From assembly GCA_016787225.1 (NCBI GenBank), contig JAEUUY010000027.1:1-59967 (forward strand): a stretch of DNA of 59,967 bases, read 5' to 3'. A model generated the notes under the pieces. That model searched no databases. It worked only from the letters and a program-made list of their open reading frames with translations, and was not told the origin of the DNA. The stretch comes from Chitinophagales bacterium. Lineage in GTDB: Bacteria > Bacteroidota > Bacteroidia > Chitinophagales > JADJOU01. The position numbers and the translations under genes are program-made. Positions 26,101 to 36,050 of the stretch are shown piece after piece (position 1 is the stretch's first letter; each line of letters opens with the position of its first letter).

Positions 26101-29100
26101 TGTAGGAACACCGAATGTCAGTGTACAAGGTGCTACCTTGACGGGTGGCTGTCCTGCTTCGGTGAATATCGCCGGTACACCAGCTATTACAGGTGCTGCC
26201 AATACGAAGCAATACTCGGTGAATACGACTGCACCACCTTATTCTATAGAGCACACACCGGCTACTTCGTGTCAAGGAGATACACTTCTGCTAAGAGTAA
26301 TTGTGGATAGCTCTGCGGCATCTATGCCTACTTATACAGGTTTAGGAGCTTATAATTTAACTAGTACAGATGCTTGGGGAACCATCGATACATTTATTAT
26401 TGGTTCAAGTTCAAATATATCATTATGTGCTCCAGCCACGAATGGTTTAACTCCGAGTGCTACAGCTGTTAATGGTTTGCCTGCTTCATCAGGTACTAGA
26501 TATTCTAATTATACTCAACCAGCTCTAGGTTCCTTTAGTGAAGTAATAGCTGGCTCTACTATTAATTTTAGAACTACGGTAGCTACTTCGGGTACTACTT
26601 TTACGAATTGGGGTTCTGGAATAGCGATATATATAGATTATAATAGAAATGGAGTTCTAGAATCACCTGCTGAGTTGGCAAATTACTCATCTACTCCACT
26701 AAACTCGACAGCTACGACCTGTAATACAGGGGGTAGAGTAGCTAGTTCGATAACGGTTCCAACTAATATTGTCAGTGGTCCAGCACTATTGAGAGTTATG
26801 GCATTTACAGCTACAGGTGCTGCAGCACCTATTATTACCTCTCCTACCCAGACTACTAATTGGGGAGAGGTCGAGGATTATAGAGTTATGCTCAAGGGTC
26901 AGCCTGATCCGAATTTCTCCACGCATAAATGGATGACAAATAAAACAGGTACTACCGTCTTAGGTACAACCAATCCTATCCGACTCCCTTCTTATGATAC
27001 CACGACTTTGTTTATTGATACCTTAAATTTTGTAGGCTGTAGATTGCCTATTACCAAGTCGATAACGGTCAATCCTGCACCACGCAGATTGCAAACATTT
27101 AATGCCACCCAATGTGGTGCGGGTATTCCACCTACTAGCTTTAGGGTGAGAGACTCCAACGGCTATACCTTCCCTGTGATTCAATGGTTTGCAGCAGCAG
27201 CAGGTGGTTCTCCGCTTCAAACTGGCTTAGATACCATCTATCTCAATGCTGTAGGGGCAACCTCTACATTATGGGTATCAATACAAAATCCAAGCTCAGG
27301 ATGCTGGAGTCCTCGAGCACCTATTACTCTGACGGTGACAGCTTCTGATTCCATAGTAGGTCGAGGCAATGGTACTCGAGATACCTTGCGAATTTGTCAA
27401 GGACCCGCTATCAACTTGACGGCTATAAATGTTCAATCAGGAGGTCCAACGAAATCGTTTGACACCTTTACTTGGTCAGGTTCCATTCCTGGGGTTTCCT
27501 TTCCATTGAAAAATACGACAGGAACGCAAACCATAACTCCTTCTCTTGGAGGGAACTATCCTGTTTTTATAGATGCTATTGATACGGGTACGAACTGTCG
27601 AGCCAGAGATACATTATTCTTGGCAGTGCAGACGAATCCTTTCGCAGGTGGACAGGCATTTATAGATGTGGCTCCAAATCCTGCATGTGCAGGTACGCCT
27701 ATCACGCATAGTCTCAGAATGGCTAATGCACTAGCTACCATGCCTACCTATAGTCTCGGGACTGCTCCTCCAAGTAATCCTACCTTAGGATGGATTCAAA
27801 TTGATACTTTCCAGTTAGATAATTTCTTAAGTTCAGCCAATTGTACTGGTATTACGGCCGCACAAGGACCTGCCGCTAATGGCTTACCTGCTTCTACTGG
27901 TGGCACTACAGGAGGATTTTATCAGAATTACACTAGTGCAACTGCTACAGCTACCTTACCTGCTCCTGCAGTGCTTAAAGCTGGGGCTAATGTGCCATAT
28001 GAAGTGAAGCTTTCTACCAACACTACATCTTCTACTGGTTGGGGTTCTACAGTGGCTATCTTTATTGATTTTGATAGAAATGGTATTATTAATCCTACTA
28101 CAGAAAGAGTAGTAAACTCACCAAATGTGGCGACCACTGTCAATACTACCTGTACTCGTGTGCACACCGTGTCAGGTACCATAGCGGTGCCTACCAATAT
28201 ATCAAGTGGTCCAGCGCTGTGTAGAGTAATGACTGGTCTCAATAGCCCTTCTGCTACGTCTATTTCCAGTCCTAATGCCAATCCAAATGGTATGGGGGAG
28301 ACCGAAGACTATATTGTAACCCTTATAGGTGCAGCCGATACTAATCAGACCAAGTTATCATGGACATCGAGTAATACGGGAGCTACCATATTAGGGACCA
28401 ATCATACCTTGGTACATGCCGTATCAGTCAATAACCAGATTTATAGAGTGCGTATGGTGAATGGTTCTTGTGTAGATACTGCCAGAGATACAGTGAGTAC
28501 TGCTGTACCACCTTTGACCCTCAATACCATAGTGGGTGGAACTTCGGCTTGTACGGGTGAACAATTACGATTATCTGTAACCTCTACGGGCGGCTGTGTT
28601 CCACATACCTACGCGTGGTCCATGTTCTCAGGTACAGGTACAATTACCAACCTAGGTACTGGAAATCTCAGAGATTCTATTAATTTCTTAGCCACTGGAA
28701 GTACTGGCGCTCGCACGGTGCGCTGTATAGTCACGGATAATGCTGGGAATAGGGATACCTCCGATCATGTGATTTCATTTAATAATCCTACACCTAGCAG
28801 TGTAGTCCCTGATACTATCTGTGGATTAAATTCTGCTACCCTGTGTGCCACGAGTTCGGTTACGACTGATGTACTGCGATGGTTCAATTCTGCTACATCC
28901 CTGAGAACGCTAGCAGAAGGAAGTTGCTTCACCACACCAGCATTGAATCAAGAAACTGTTTTCTTCGTTCGACAATTTACTTCAGTCATAGATAGTTGTA
29001 ATCCTTATACTTCTGCTGGTTTTGGGAATGCTACATTAAATCAAGGCGTGCGATTGACAACTACCAAGAAATTGATTATTACTCATGCTGATATTTATCC

Positions 29101-32100
29101 TTTTGGTCCTCCTAATTCTACAGGTACTATTACGGTTTCTTTAAGAAATCAATCAGGAACCGAACTTCCAGGGTCACCTGTTACTGTTCCATTTAGTTAC
29201 AATACAGGAGGTACTGCGGCTACTACAGCTGCTACTGCCACACCAGTAACTATTACATTAGGTTTCTCTATTCCGATTCCTTTGAGTGATTTAGATATGG
29301 TAATGACAGCTGTAACTGGTGCACAATTAGCACATGGCACTGCTGGTACATTTCCATTTCCTACCACTTCTGGTTCTATGAGAGTTACTTCAGGTAGAGA
29401 TGCATTTGGTCCAGTCACTTGGCAGCGTTTCAACTTCTTTAATATAAAAACTGAAGAAGGATGCTGGGGCGCTCCTAGACCTGATACAGTGAAGTATGTA
29501 GCTCCGCCAGCGATTACCTTATCTCGCAAGTTAGATTCTGTTTGTTCATTAGGCTCTACTATTCCTGTGACCTTGACTGCACCTACTCCACTTTCTACCT
29601 ATAATAGCTATGTATGGACACCAAATACCTCCATATCAGGAGATAGCGCTATAGGTTATATTTTCTCTGAATCTACGCCCGCTACGCACACTTATGTATT
29701 GAAGGGAACCCAGACTTCTGGTTTGCAGTGCGCTACGACCGATACCTTTAGATTACAAGTAAAAAAGATACCTCCTGTCATTCAAAGAATACCTACAACG
29801 GCTAGTGTAGATATTTGTAATGGCACGATTCAGCAGTTAGAAGCTCAGGGATATCGATTAGTAAATCATGTCGCTGGTACAGCTACATCTACTGGTTCTG
29901 CAAATGGCGCAACTGCGTTTAACAATAACTGGGGAGGTCAGAAAACCCAGATTATCATTCAGGCTTCTGAATTAGCCGCATTGCCGGCTTCAGCTAAAAC
30001 ATTGAAGGCTATAACCTTGACTGCAGGAACTGTTCCTGGTGGTGCATCTTATCCAGGATTTCAGATTTTTGTAGGTCATACCACATTATCTACCTTTACT
30101 GGAGCAAATGACATAAATCCATATACTGGCGCAGGTTCTGCCATGACTCCATTGACTGCGGGTATTATGAAACGAGTCTATGAAGCACCTGCAGCTGGAG
30201 CTACCTATTTCCCTGTAACGAATAGGCGTGATACCTTTTTATTCGGTACTGGTCCTGCTAATCCATTAAATGGTCCTTTATCCGACGAGTTTGAATGGAA
30301 TAAAACGGATAATATCGTTATTCTTATATCCTGGGCAAATGGAACCACTACATCTCCAACTACACCTCTACAGTTTTCGACTGTTTCCGGTTTTACACCT
30401 GTTATGCATCGCTGGCCTACAGTAGCAGGTGCTACGATGAATGATATGGCTACACGGACAGATGGAACATGGGGAACAGGAGGCACTAATAGGCCAAATA
30501 TGACCTTACGTTTTGAAGACGGAGCTCCTATCACTTGGTCACCGACTACAGGTTTATTCTCGAATCCAGGCGCTACCTCTGCTTACACAGGTACGCAAAG
30601 AGACTCGGTATGGTCTCGGCATAATGACACGATTAAATATTATGTGACCGCTACCTTACCGAATTCTTGCACAAGGCGGGATAGTATAACCTTGAATATT
30701 AAGGATACAATTACCATTAATCAACAGCCACCTAGTTTCCATGCCTTCTGTGCGGGGGATACAATGAAGCTATGTATTAATGCTAGTTCTACCAGTCCTA
30801 TTACTTATCAGTGGAAGAAAAATGGTTTGAATATCAGTACAGCCTTAAATCCTTCCGCAGGTACGAGTTGTCTAGCTATTTCTAATTCTACGCAAGCGGA
30901 TTCGGGTACTTATGAGGTAGATTTATCTACAGGTGCTCCGTGTGCGGATAAGACCTCGGTAGCTACTACAGTTAAGATTAGACTTCCTATCGTGATCACT
31001 ACTCAGCCAAAAGATACTACCGTCTGCGTAGGCTCACCTATGGCTGTGATCGCTGATGCCAATAATGATACCGCTCGCATGTGGACACAAATAGGAGGTT
31101 CGAATACCGGTAATTTAGATGTGTTTAGTAAAGGATCTAGTGCATATACAGATAGTGGTCGCTATTTTATCACCTACTATCCAAATACACCATGTCCTGC
31201 TAGAAATAGTGATACGGTTCGTGTTAGAGTATTACCTCCTGCTATGATTTTAACAGATCCAGCTACGACCACGAGCTTGTGTATTGGCGATTCTACTACC
31301 TTAAAGGCGACCTATCAGGGAGCTCTTGGCTTCCAATGGTTGAAAAATGGTTCGCCTATAGCTGGTGCTACCAGAGATTCCTTGGTGGTCAAAGCGAATA
31401 CACAGGCTGATTCAGGTACATACCAGTTGGTCGTGATGGCTGCAGTGGGCTGTACTCCAGATACCTCAGCTATTACAGCGGGTATTGTGAAGGTCAATCT
31501 TCCTGTTTCTATTGTGACACAGCCATTGACTAAGACCTTTGTTTGTCAGAATTCTCCATTCAATGCGAGTGTAACGGCAAATAATACCACGGGCTATCAA
31601 TGGGAAAAAGATATGACTACAATTTTTGCTGCTACGAATCCATCGTTTACAATTCCGAGTACACAGCCTTCGGATGCAGGAGTATTCAGAGTATTAGTAA
31701 AAGGTATAGCTCCATGTCCTGATGTTTATTCTACGAATGATACGTTGGTAGTTACTACGTTGGCAGCAATAACTACCCAGCCAACAGCCTTCCAGGTTTG
31801 TGAAGATCAATCGATTTCTATTACGGGTGCAGGATCTAATACTGCTAGCTACCAGTGGTTATTTAATGGTTCTCCTATTAGTGCACCTAATGGTACAGCT
31901 CAGACTTACACTAAAGGAGGTAGCCCAGCTACCATGGCAGATAGCGGTATGTATCGTTTAGTAGCACTTTCCGCTAATGCAGGAGCGACTACTTGTAAAG
32001 CAGATACTTCTATTGCTGTACTCGGTGCCGTTGTGAGAAAAATTGCCATTACCACCCAGCCTTTAGCTAAGACCTTTGTATGTCAAAATTCAGTATTTAA

Positions 32101-35100
32101 CGCTTCTATTGTGGCACAGAATGTAACAGGCTATCAGTGGAAGAAAAATGGAACCAATGTATCAATAGGAACAGGTGGTACTGCTGCTAATTATAGCATA
32201 GCTAGCACGCAGCCTGCGGATGCTGGTATCTACACAGTAGAAATGGTGGGAATTTCACCTTGCCCTAATGTGACAAGCGCGAATGATACGCTTCAAGTGA
32301 CAACTTTGGCAGCGATAACGACCCAGCCTACAGCCTTCCAGGTATGTGAAGATCAGTCAATATCTATCACAGGTGCAGGTTCGAATACAGCTAGTTATCA
32401 ATGGTTATTCAATGGTTCTCCAATTGGAGCGCCTAATGGTACAGCTCAAACCTATACCAAAGGTGGTAGCCCAGCTACTATGGCTGATAGCGGTATGTAT
32501 CGTTTAGTAGCTCTATCAGCAAATGCAGGTGCGACTACTTGTAAAGCAGATACCTCGAATGCAGTTCTAGGTGCAGTAGTAAGAAAAATTGCCATTACCA
32601 CTCAGCCATTGGCTAAAACCTTTGTTTGTCAAAATTCTCCATTTAATGCCTCTATAACAGCTCAGAATGTTACAAGTTATCAGTGGAAGAAAAATGGAAC
32701 CAATGTGTCGATAGGAACTGGTGGCAATACAGCTAACTATAGTATTGCAAGTACTCAGCCTGCTGATGCTGGTATCTATACAGTAGAAATGGTAGGTACT
32801 TCTCCTTGTCCTAATGTGACAAGTACCAATGATACGCTCCAAGTGACAACTTTGGCTGCTATCACCACACCTCCTGCCTCTGGTATTGTGCGTTGTGAAA
32901 CTCAAACTTTCACCCTGACTACATCAGCTACGAATGCTGCGAGCTATCAGTGGCTGAGAAATGGCTCTCCAGTAGGAACTAACTCTACGGCATACAGCAT
33001 AGGATCGGCTACTATGACGGATAGTGCTTTCTATCGTGTGGTAGCATTGTCTAGCAATGCTGGCGCTACAACCTGTAAAGCGGATACTTCTGCACCAGTG
33101 TTGGTTGAGGTCAATAGAGCAATCGTAATCAATACACACCCTGCTTCCTTCTCTTATGGATGTATCGGTGCTGCCTTTAATCTCAATGTTGTAGCACAGA
33201 ATGCTACAGGTTATGCATGGAGAAAAGCAGGTTCACCAATCGGTCAAACGACCAGTACCATGACGATTAATCCATTTGGATTTGCAGATACGGGTAATTA
33301 TGATGTGGTTATTACGGGTCGTCCTTCTTGTCCTAATGTAACTTCGAACAATGCAAAAGTAGATCCTACGACAGCTGCATTTGTTACCACTGAACCAGTG
33401 AATACAGACGTATGTCTCAATGGAACACTGAATTTAAGTGTAGTGGCTCAGGCTGCTCAGTCTTATCAGTGGAGAAAGAATGGCGTCAATATTTCAGGAG
33501 CTACTTCAAGTACCTATAGCATACCAAATGTAGGCTATGGAGATGCAGCCACTTATGATGTGATAGCAGTAGCTTACTTTGGTTGTACCAATGATACTTC
33601 GGTGGGTGCTACAGTAACGATCAGTACACCATTGGCTATAACAACACCATTAGCCACCAATGATGTGAAGTGCGAGGGTCAGAATATCTCCTATACCACT
33701 GGGGTTTCTGGAACAGGTCCTTACACATATAATTGGAGATTGAATGGCTCTACAGTGGGCACTAATGCAGCCACGTATGCTAAGACTGGTGTGATGACCG
33801 CTGACTCTGGTAGATATATTGTATCTATCCTCGGTAGCCCAGCTTGTCCTTATGTATATGATACTATTGATCTAGATATCAACAGAACTCCTGTAGTAAC
33901 AGTGGCTCCAAATGGTGCAAACCCTATTTGTCTTAATACGAATTCTACATTGAATGTAACTACGATAGATCATTCGACTGTAGAGTGGCATAAAGTAGGT
34001 GCTGGTAATACAGGTCAGACAGGTTCTACATTTAATATTACGAATGCCACCACTGCTGATGCCGGTAGTTATTTCGTCATAGCGAGAGCACAGCCGGCTT
34101 GTTCGGATGTGACTTCTACTCAGTTTACTCTAGCTGTCAACACTCCTGCTTCTGTTGCTCTACAACCTAACGGCGCTACTATTTTAGAAGATCCAGCGGG
34201 TAGTCATACCATGAGAGTTATTGCTGCAGGTACTGGTCCATTCAGTTATCAATGGTTTAGACAGGGTAATCCTATCGTGGGAGCTATATTTGATAGTTTT
34301 GCTATCACCAATTTTGTTCCTGCTTTAGATTCTGGTACTTATTATTGTAGAATTACCGCGCCTGCACCATGTAGCAATTCTGTAAATTCCAATACTGCTA
34401 GAATTCAAGGAATTAAGTGTCCAGCTGTTGTGACACAACCTACTAAGAATGTAAATATCTGTGCAGGTAATGCCTTCAGCTTAGATGTAACTGCGAAAGG
34501 AGTGAAAACCTATCAGTGGTTTAAAGGATCGACGGCTATACCGGGCGCTACTTTTGCTAACTTCTCTATACCAAATGCTGATCCTTCACATTCTGGAGTC
34601 TATAGATGTAGATTGTTTGCCTTTAACGACGCAGTCTGTGATATCACATATTCAGATTCAGCAGTAGTAGTAGTAAAAGATAAGCCTATCATTACTAAAC
34701 AGCCTATGGGTGTAAGTTCTTGTGCTATTTCTACACATACCATGACTGTAGAAGCTACATTTGGTGAAACATATCAATGGTATAGAAATGGCATAGCAAT
34801 TTCACCTAATGGAGATGGTCCTAGTTATACCTATAATAATGTAAACCTTATCGGTGATGAGTTTTATGTGGTCGTAGGTAATAATCTTTGTGCAGATGCT
34901 GTTTCTAATAAGATAGTGCTGAAAAATGTAAATCCGGCGAGTCAGGTTTATCTCACAGGTTCTACCGTCTTTAATCTAGTAGAGCGTTGTGAAGATGCTA
35001 ACGGTTGGACTTACTACTCTACCTCTGCTCAAAGTGAACAACTTTTGATGGCTATTAAGAAAAATGGCAATAACTTCATAGCTAAACCTGATATCGAGTT

Positions 35101-35803
35101 GATGGGTAATATTCGTGAAATTTCACCTATCAATAATGAGAATAGAGGTGTTATTCTAGGTTCAGCATTGTTCAATCTTGATATTCAAGGCAATGTGGAA
35201 AATCCTTATGAGGTGAAGTTCTTCTATTCCAAGACAGATGCCGATTTATTGATGAGTAGATTTAATCAAATTAGACTAGCCAATGCTGGTAATTTCACTA
35301 CCGATAGAATAGATCTTACATTTATCTTAAGTACACAGAGATCTTTCACTAGTCAGTTGTGGAACAATATGACTGTTCCTATTAACTTCGAGCACACCAT
35401 TTCTCATAGAGATAAGGAATTCGGTATTGAGAATAATGTTCACTTTGTGATATTAAAGAATCTTGTAAGTCCGAAATTAGGAGGTACAGCATTTATGGAT
35501 TACAAATTAAAGTCTAGCTCTAGAATTTCATCGACGAATGCAGACGGATTTGGATTCACTATGTATCCTGTACCTACTACAAATGGTAAAGTTACCGTAG
35601 ACGTAAGTAGCAAAAAAATGAAACCTATCACCTTCACCGTAACTGATGTGACGGGAAGAGTGGTTGCTGTATTCAATGAAAAGCATACAAGTCTTGAAAG
35701 TTCGCATGCGTTTGACTTTAGTCAATTAGCAAACGGTAACTATCAGTTAATGATTTCGAATGATGAAGAATCTGCCATTGGTAAATTTACCATATCCAAG
35801 TAA
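23150..35803 (+). CDS. Giant modular T9SS-secreted surface protein
   Basis: A 4217-residue exported protein in one uninterrupted frame. An extended signal peptide ends at VSAQ (residue 48). Residues ~150-720 are Asn/Thr/Ile-rich with repeated NNxI-type rungs, a right-handed parallel beta-helix pattern. Two GEVED-type domains follow (about 1071-1252, ending WGEVEDYRV; about 1541-1727, ending GETEDYIV), each with an IDxxRNG loop. From about 2517 to 3927 there are some 16 Ig-like repeats, each marked by a YQW-xx-NG core and a later DSGxY or DAGxY. A C-terminal T9SS type A sorting domain covers ~4130-4217 (MYPVPTTNGKV, LANGNYQLM). Likely adhesin or matrix protein; the ligand is unknown. It has its own promoter and terminator. 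Its G+C is somewhat above neighbouring genes in lines counted by hand. Confidence 0.9.
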   Translation: MRKNSTPTVCQRAITACLQTTGKSFNTLLKTTLILFVGLVSFSKVSAQYSGTITIPSGSFTGTGALGVLIDSLNEYGLSGNLTVNVTAAQTVPTGGYILGTGATFLGNPGINATMAGRTLTFNGNGNILTAPVGTLSNTTTVSFTANIDHMWVLRGIDNVTINNFSFVDPVSNTTTAQQMEAAILLCNLNGAAPFDGCQNIKITNCSFNMSNNGGSAAIQAVPHTRGTNTFLNWSADDDRHRDIQVTGNTMIEGFSFLWFRGPSNNVKARNFVINNNTIRNIGGNVTAFPNEAIGIAGRGSVDSIVCQNNLITTDSAHASGTCVGIFFTTLGGANDIISNNTVRMRKGHGTSSNTFVGISLNCSNSSTETRNSNVFVKKNSIRIDSIASNTVVLPTSFNNFTGILVQQAFGFDQTANQHREFRFFIDSNDVDSCIVQGSAQFIGFNWIGNTSAGNIAKGYFTNNIVRNIRRNGNPTFSATTAFNAATIQDSFILENNIVRNLSHEPIATSNNGGSITPLSILAATASPRINAIVRNNTVENVFFGGLAGLSFSPSMQIENRFGGLGSFRVHNNRLRKHYIRTTSTTNPTGGTVSGMSITNNSPDIHVFNNVIDSLEVSNPGVIATTGDVRGISVNNTGTHNIYNNYITDLFAPHTSSTNNLFGINVATTASPTVVNIYHNTIRLGRGGALTGTANTSAFGGAGIFFNSGANATSGAINLKNNIIDINATPGTSANWACIKRSFGTNGTRPLNFLTTSSNNTYRINSGMQNYYYCEGTGTSVTNGFTEWTANATFTNDALFDGPCSAYKGFMQGEAGTLSNTETWVAGPLANTFQPSGGGLSRQSADPISFITTDLNGSSRGALPDRGALQFTGAATDVFGPKITFSDIPNLFCTTGASLTADIVDIPSTGSINTTSGTRPRLYFKKSTETNTFSAANNSSGNGWKWVEATNTTSPFIFNLDYSLLNSAVVTGNIIQYFVIAQDNVGTPNVSVQGATLTGGCPASVNIAGTPAITGAANTKQYSVNTTAPPYSIEHTPATSCQGDTLLLRVIVDSSAASMPTYTGLGAYNLTSTDAWGTIDTFIIGSSSNISLCAPATNGLTPSATAVNGLPASSGTRYSNYTQPALGSFSEVIAGSTINFRTTVATSGTTFTNWGSGIAIYIDYNRNGVLESPAELANYSSTPLNSTATTCNTGGRVASSITVPTNIVSGPALLRVMAFTATGAAAPIITSPTQTTNWGEVEDYRVMLKGQPDPNFSTHKWMTNKTGTTVLGTTNPIRLPSYDTTTLFIDTLNFVGCRLPITKSITVNPAPRRLQTFNATQCGAGIPPTSFRVRDSNGYTFPVIQWFAAAAGGSPLQTGLDTIYLNAVGATSTLWVSIQNPSSGCWSPRAPITLTVTASDSIVGRGNGTRDTLRICQGPAINLTAINVQSGGPTKSFDTFTWSGSIPGVSFPLKNTTGTQTITPSLGGNYPVFIDAIDTGTNCRARDTLFLAVQTNPFAGGQAFIDVAPNPACAGTPITHSLRMANALATMPTYSLGTAPPSNPTLGWIQIDTFQLDNFLSSANCTGITAAQGPAANGLPASTGGTTGGFYQNYTSATATATLPAPAVLKAGANVPYEVKLSTNTTSSTGWGSTVAIFIDFDRNGIINPTTERVVNSPNVATTVNTTCTRVHTVSGTIAVPTNISSGPALCRVMTGLNSPSATSISSPNANPNGMGETEDYIVTLIGAADTNQTKLSWTSSNTGATILGTNHTLVHAVSVNNQIYRVRMVNGSCVDTARDTVSTAVPPLTLNTIVGGTSACTGEQLRLSVTSTGGCVPHTYAWSMFSGTGTITNLGTGNLRDSINFLATGSTGARTVRCIVTDNAGNRDTSDHVISFNNPTPSSVVPDTICGLNSATLCATSSVTTDVLRWFNSATSLRTLAEGSCFTTPALNQETVFFVRQFTSVIDSCNPYTSAGFGNATLNQGVRLTTTKKLIITHADIYPFGPPNSTGTITVSLRNQSGTELPGSPVTVPFSYNTGGTAATTAATATPVTITLGFSIPIPLSDLDMVMTAVTGAQLAHGTAGTFPFPTTSGSMRVTSGRDAFGPVTWQRFNFFNIKTEEGCWGAPRPDTVKYVAPPAITLSRKLDSVCSLGSTIPVTLTAPTPLSTYNSYVWTPNTSISGDSAIGYIFSESTPATHTYVLKGTQTSGLQCATTDTFRLQVKKIPPVIQRIPTTASVDICNGTIQQLEAQGYRLVNHVAGTATSTGSANGATAFNNNWGGQKTQIIIQASELAALPASAKTLKAITLTAGTVPGGASYPGFQIFVGHTTLSTFTGANDINPYTGAGSAMTPLTAGIMKRVYEAPAAGATYFPVTNRRDTFLFGTGPANPLNGPLSDEFEWNKTDNIVILISWANGTTTSPTTPLQFSTVSGFTPVMHRWPTVAGATMNDMATRTDGTWGTGGTNRPNMTLRFEDGAPITWSPTTGLFSNPGATSAYTGTQRDSVWSRHNDTIKYYVTATLPNSCTRRDSITLNIKDTITINQQPPSFHAFCAGDTMKLCINASSTSPITYQWKKNGLNISTALNPSAGTSCLAISNSTQADSGTYEVDLSTGAPCADKTSVATTVKIRLPIVITTQPKDTTVCVGSPMAVIADANNDTARMWTQIGGSNTGNLDVFSKGSSAYTDSGRYFITYYPNTPCPARNSDTVRVRVLPPAMILTDPATTTSLCIGDSTTLKATYQGALGFQWLKNGSPIAGATRDSLVVKANTQADSGTYQLVVMAAVGCTPDTSAITAGIVKVNLPVSIVTQPLTKTFVCQNSPFNASVTANNTTGYQWEKDMTTIFAATNPSFTIPSTQPSDAGVFRVLVKGIAPCPDVYSTNDTLVVTTLAAITTQPTAFQVCEDQSISITGAGSNTASYQWLFNGSPISAPNGTAQTYTKGGSPATMADSGMYRLVALSANAGATTCKADTSIAVLGAVVRKIAITTQPLAKTFVCQNSVFNASIVAQNVTGYQWKKNGTNVSIGTGGTAANYSIASTQPADAGIYTVEMVGISPCPNVTSANDTLQVTTLAAITTQPTAFQVCEDQSISITGAGSNTASYQWLFNGSPIGAPNGTAQTYTKGGSPATMADSGMYRLVALSANAGATTCKADTSNAVLGAVVRKIAITTQPLAKTFVCQNSPFNASITAQNVTSYQWKKNGTNVSIGTGGNTANYSIASTQPADAGIYTVEMVGTSPCPNVTSTNDTLQVTTLAAITTPPASGIVRCETQTFTLTTSATNAASYQWLRNGSPVGTNSTAYSIGSATMTDSAFYRVVALSSNAGATTCKADTSAPVLVEVNRAIVINTHPASFSYGCIGAAFNLNVVAQNATGYAWRKAGSPIGQTTSTMTINPFGFADTGNYDVVITGRPSCPNVTSNNAKVDPTTAAFVTTEPVNTDVCLNGTLNLSVVAQAAQSYQWRKNGVNISGATSSTYSIPNVGYGDAATYDVIAVAYFGCTNDTSVGATVTISTPLAITTPLATNDVKCEGQNISYTTGVSGTGPYTYNWRLNGSTVGTNAATYAKTGVMTADSGRYIVSILGSPACPYVYDTIDLDINRTPVVTVAPNGANPICLNTNSTLNVTTIDHSTVEWHKVGAGNTGQTGSTFNITNATTADAGSYFVIARAQPACSDVTSTQFTLAVNTPASVALQPNGATILEDPAGSHTMRVIAAGTGPFSYQWFRQGNPIVGAIFDSFAITNFVPALDSGTYYCRITAPAPCSNSVNSNTARIQGIKCPAVVTQPTKNVNICAGNAFSLDVTAKGVKTYQWFKGSTAIPGATFANFSIPNADPSHSGVYRCRLFAFNDAVCDITYSDSAVVVVKDKPIITKQPMGVSSCAISTHTMTVEATFGETYQWYRNGIAISPNGDGPSYTYNNVNLIGDEFYVVVGNNLCADAVSNKIVLKNVNPASQVYLTGSTVFNLVERCEDANGWTYYSTSAQSEQLLMAIKKNGNNFIAKPDIELMGNIREISPINNENRGVILGSALFNLDIQGNVENPYEVKFFYSKTDADLLMSRFNQIRLANAGNFTTDRIDLTFILSTQRSFTSQLWNNMTVPINFEHTISHRDKEFGIENNVHFVILKNLVSPKLGGTAFMDYKLKSSSRISSTNADGFGFTMYPVPTTNGKVTVDVSSKKMKPITFTVTDVTGRVVAVFNEKHTSLESSHAFDFSQLANGNYQLMISNDEESAIGKFTISK
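31754..32845 (+). repeat. Two-copy 546-base in-frame tandem duplication inside the giant gene
   Basis: 31754-32299 and 32300-32845 are each exactly 546 bases (182 codons) and encode residues 2869-3050 and 3051-3232. The protein copies differ at 9 of 182 positions by direct reading. The DNA copies differ far more, nearly all at third positions: over the 71 codons starting at the Cys of QVCEDQS I count 28 synonymous changes and 1 amino-acid change. Each unit carries two Ig-like domains. Confidence 0.9.
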
Positions 35804-35836
35804 CACCTAAATTAGTGTAAATAATGAAAGGTTTCA

Positions 35837-35873
35837 GAAAGCCGCTCCCAAAAGGAGCGGCTTTCGCTTTTTG
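35837..35873 (+). terminator. Intrinsic terminator after the giant gene
   Basis: GAAAGCCGCTCC (35837-35848) pairs perfectly with GGAGCGGCTTTC (35854-35865) around a 5-base loop, then GCTTTTTG. The rest of 35874-36050 holds -7-like boxes (TAGTTTTG 35876-35883, TAAGTTTG 35931-35938) and no gene. Confidence 0.9.
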
Positions 35874-36050
35874 AATAGTTTTGTATCCATAATAATGATA
35901 AAAACTAAATACTAGCTAAACGAAAATGGCTAAGTTTGCGTCTAATACCAATGTTAGCTTTTATAAATATCGCAAAATTTAGATAATCAAATAATTGATA
36001 CAATTAATTAAGACTCATATTTATTCACAAATAGTATAAAATTACATGTA

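Noticed and set aside
26042-33139. Many antisense frames inside the giant gene
   Set aside because: They arise from the repetitive, stop-poor composition of the giant gene and show no independent domain or start signals.
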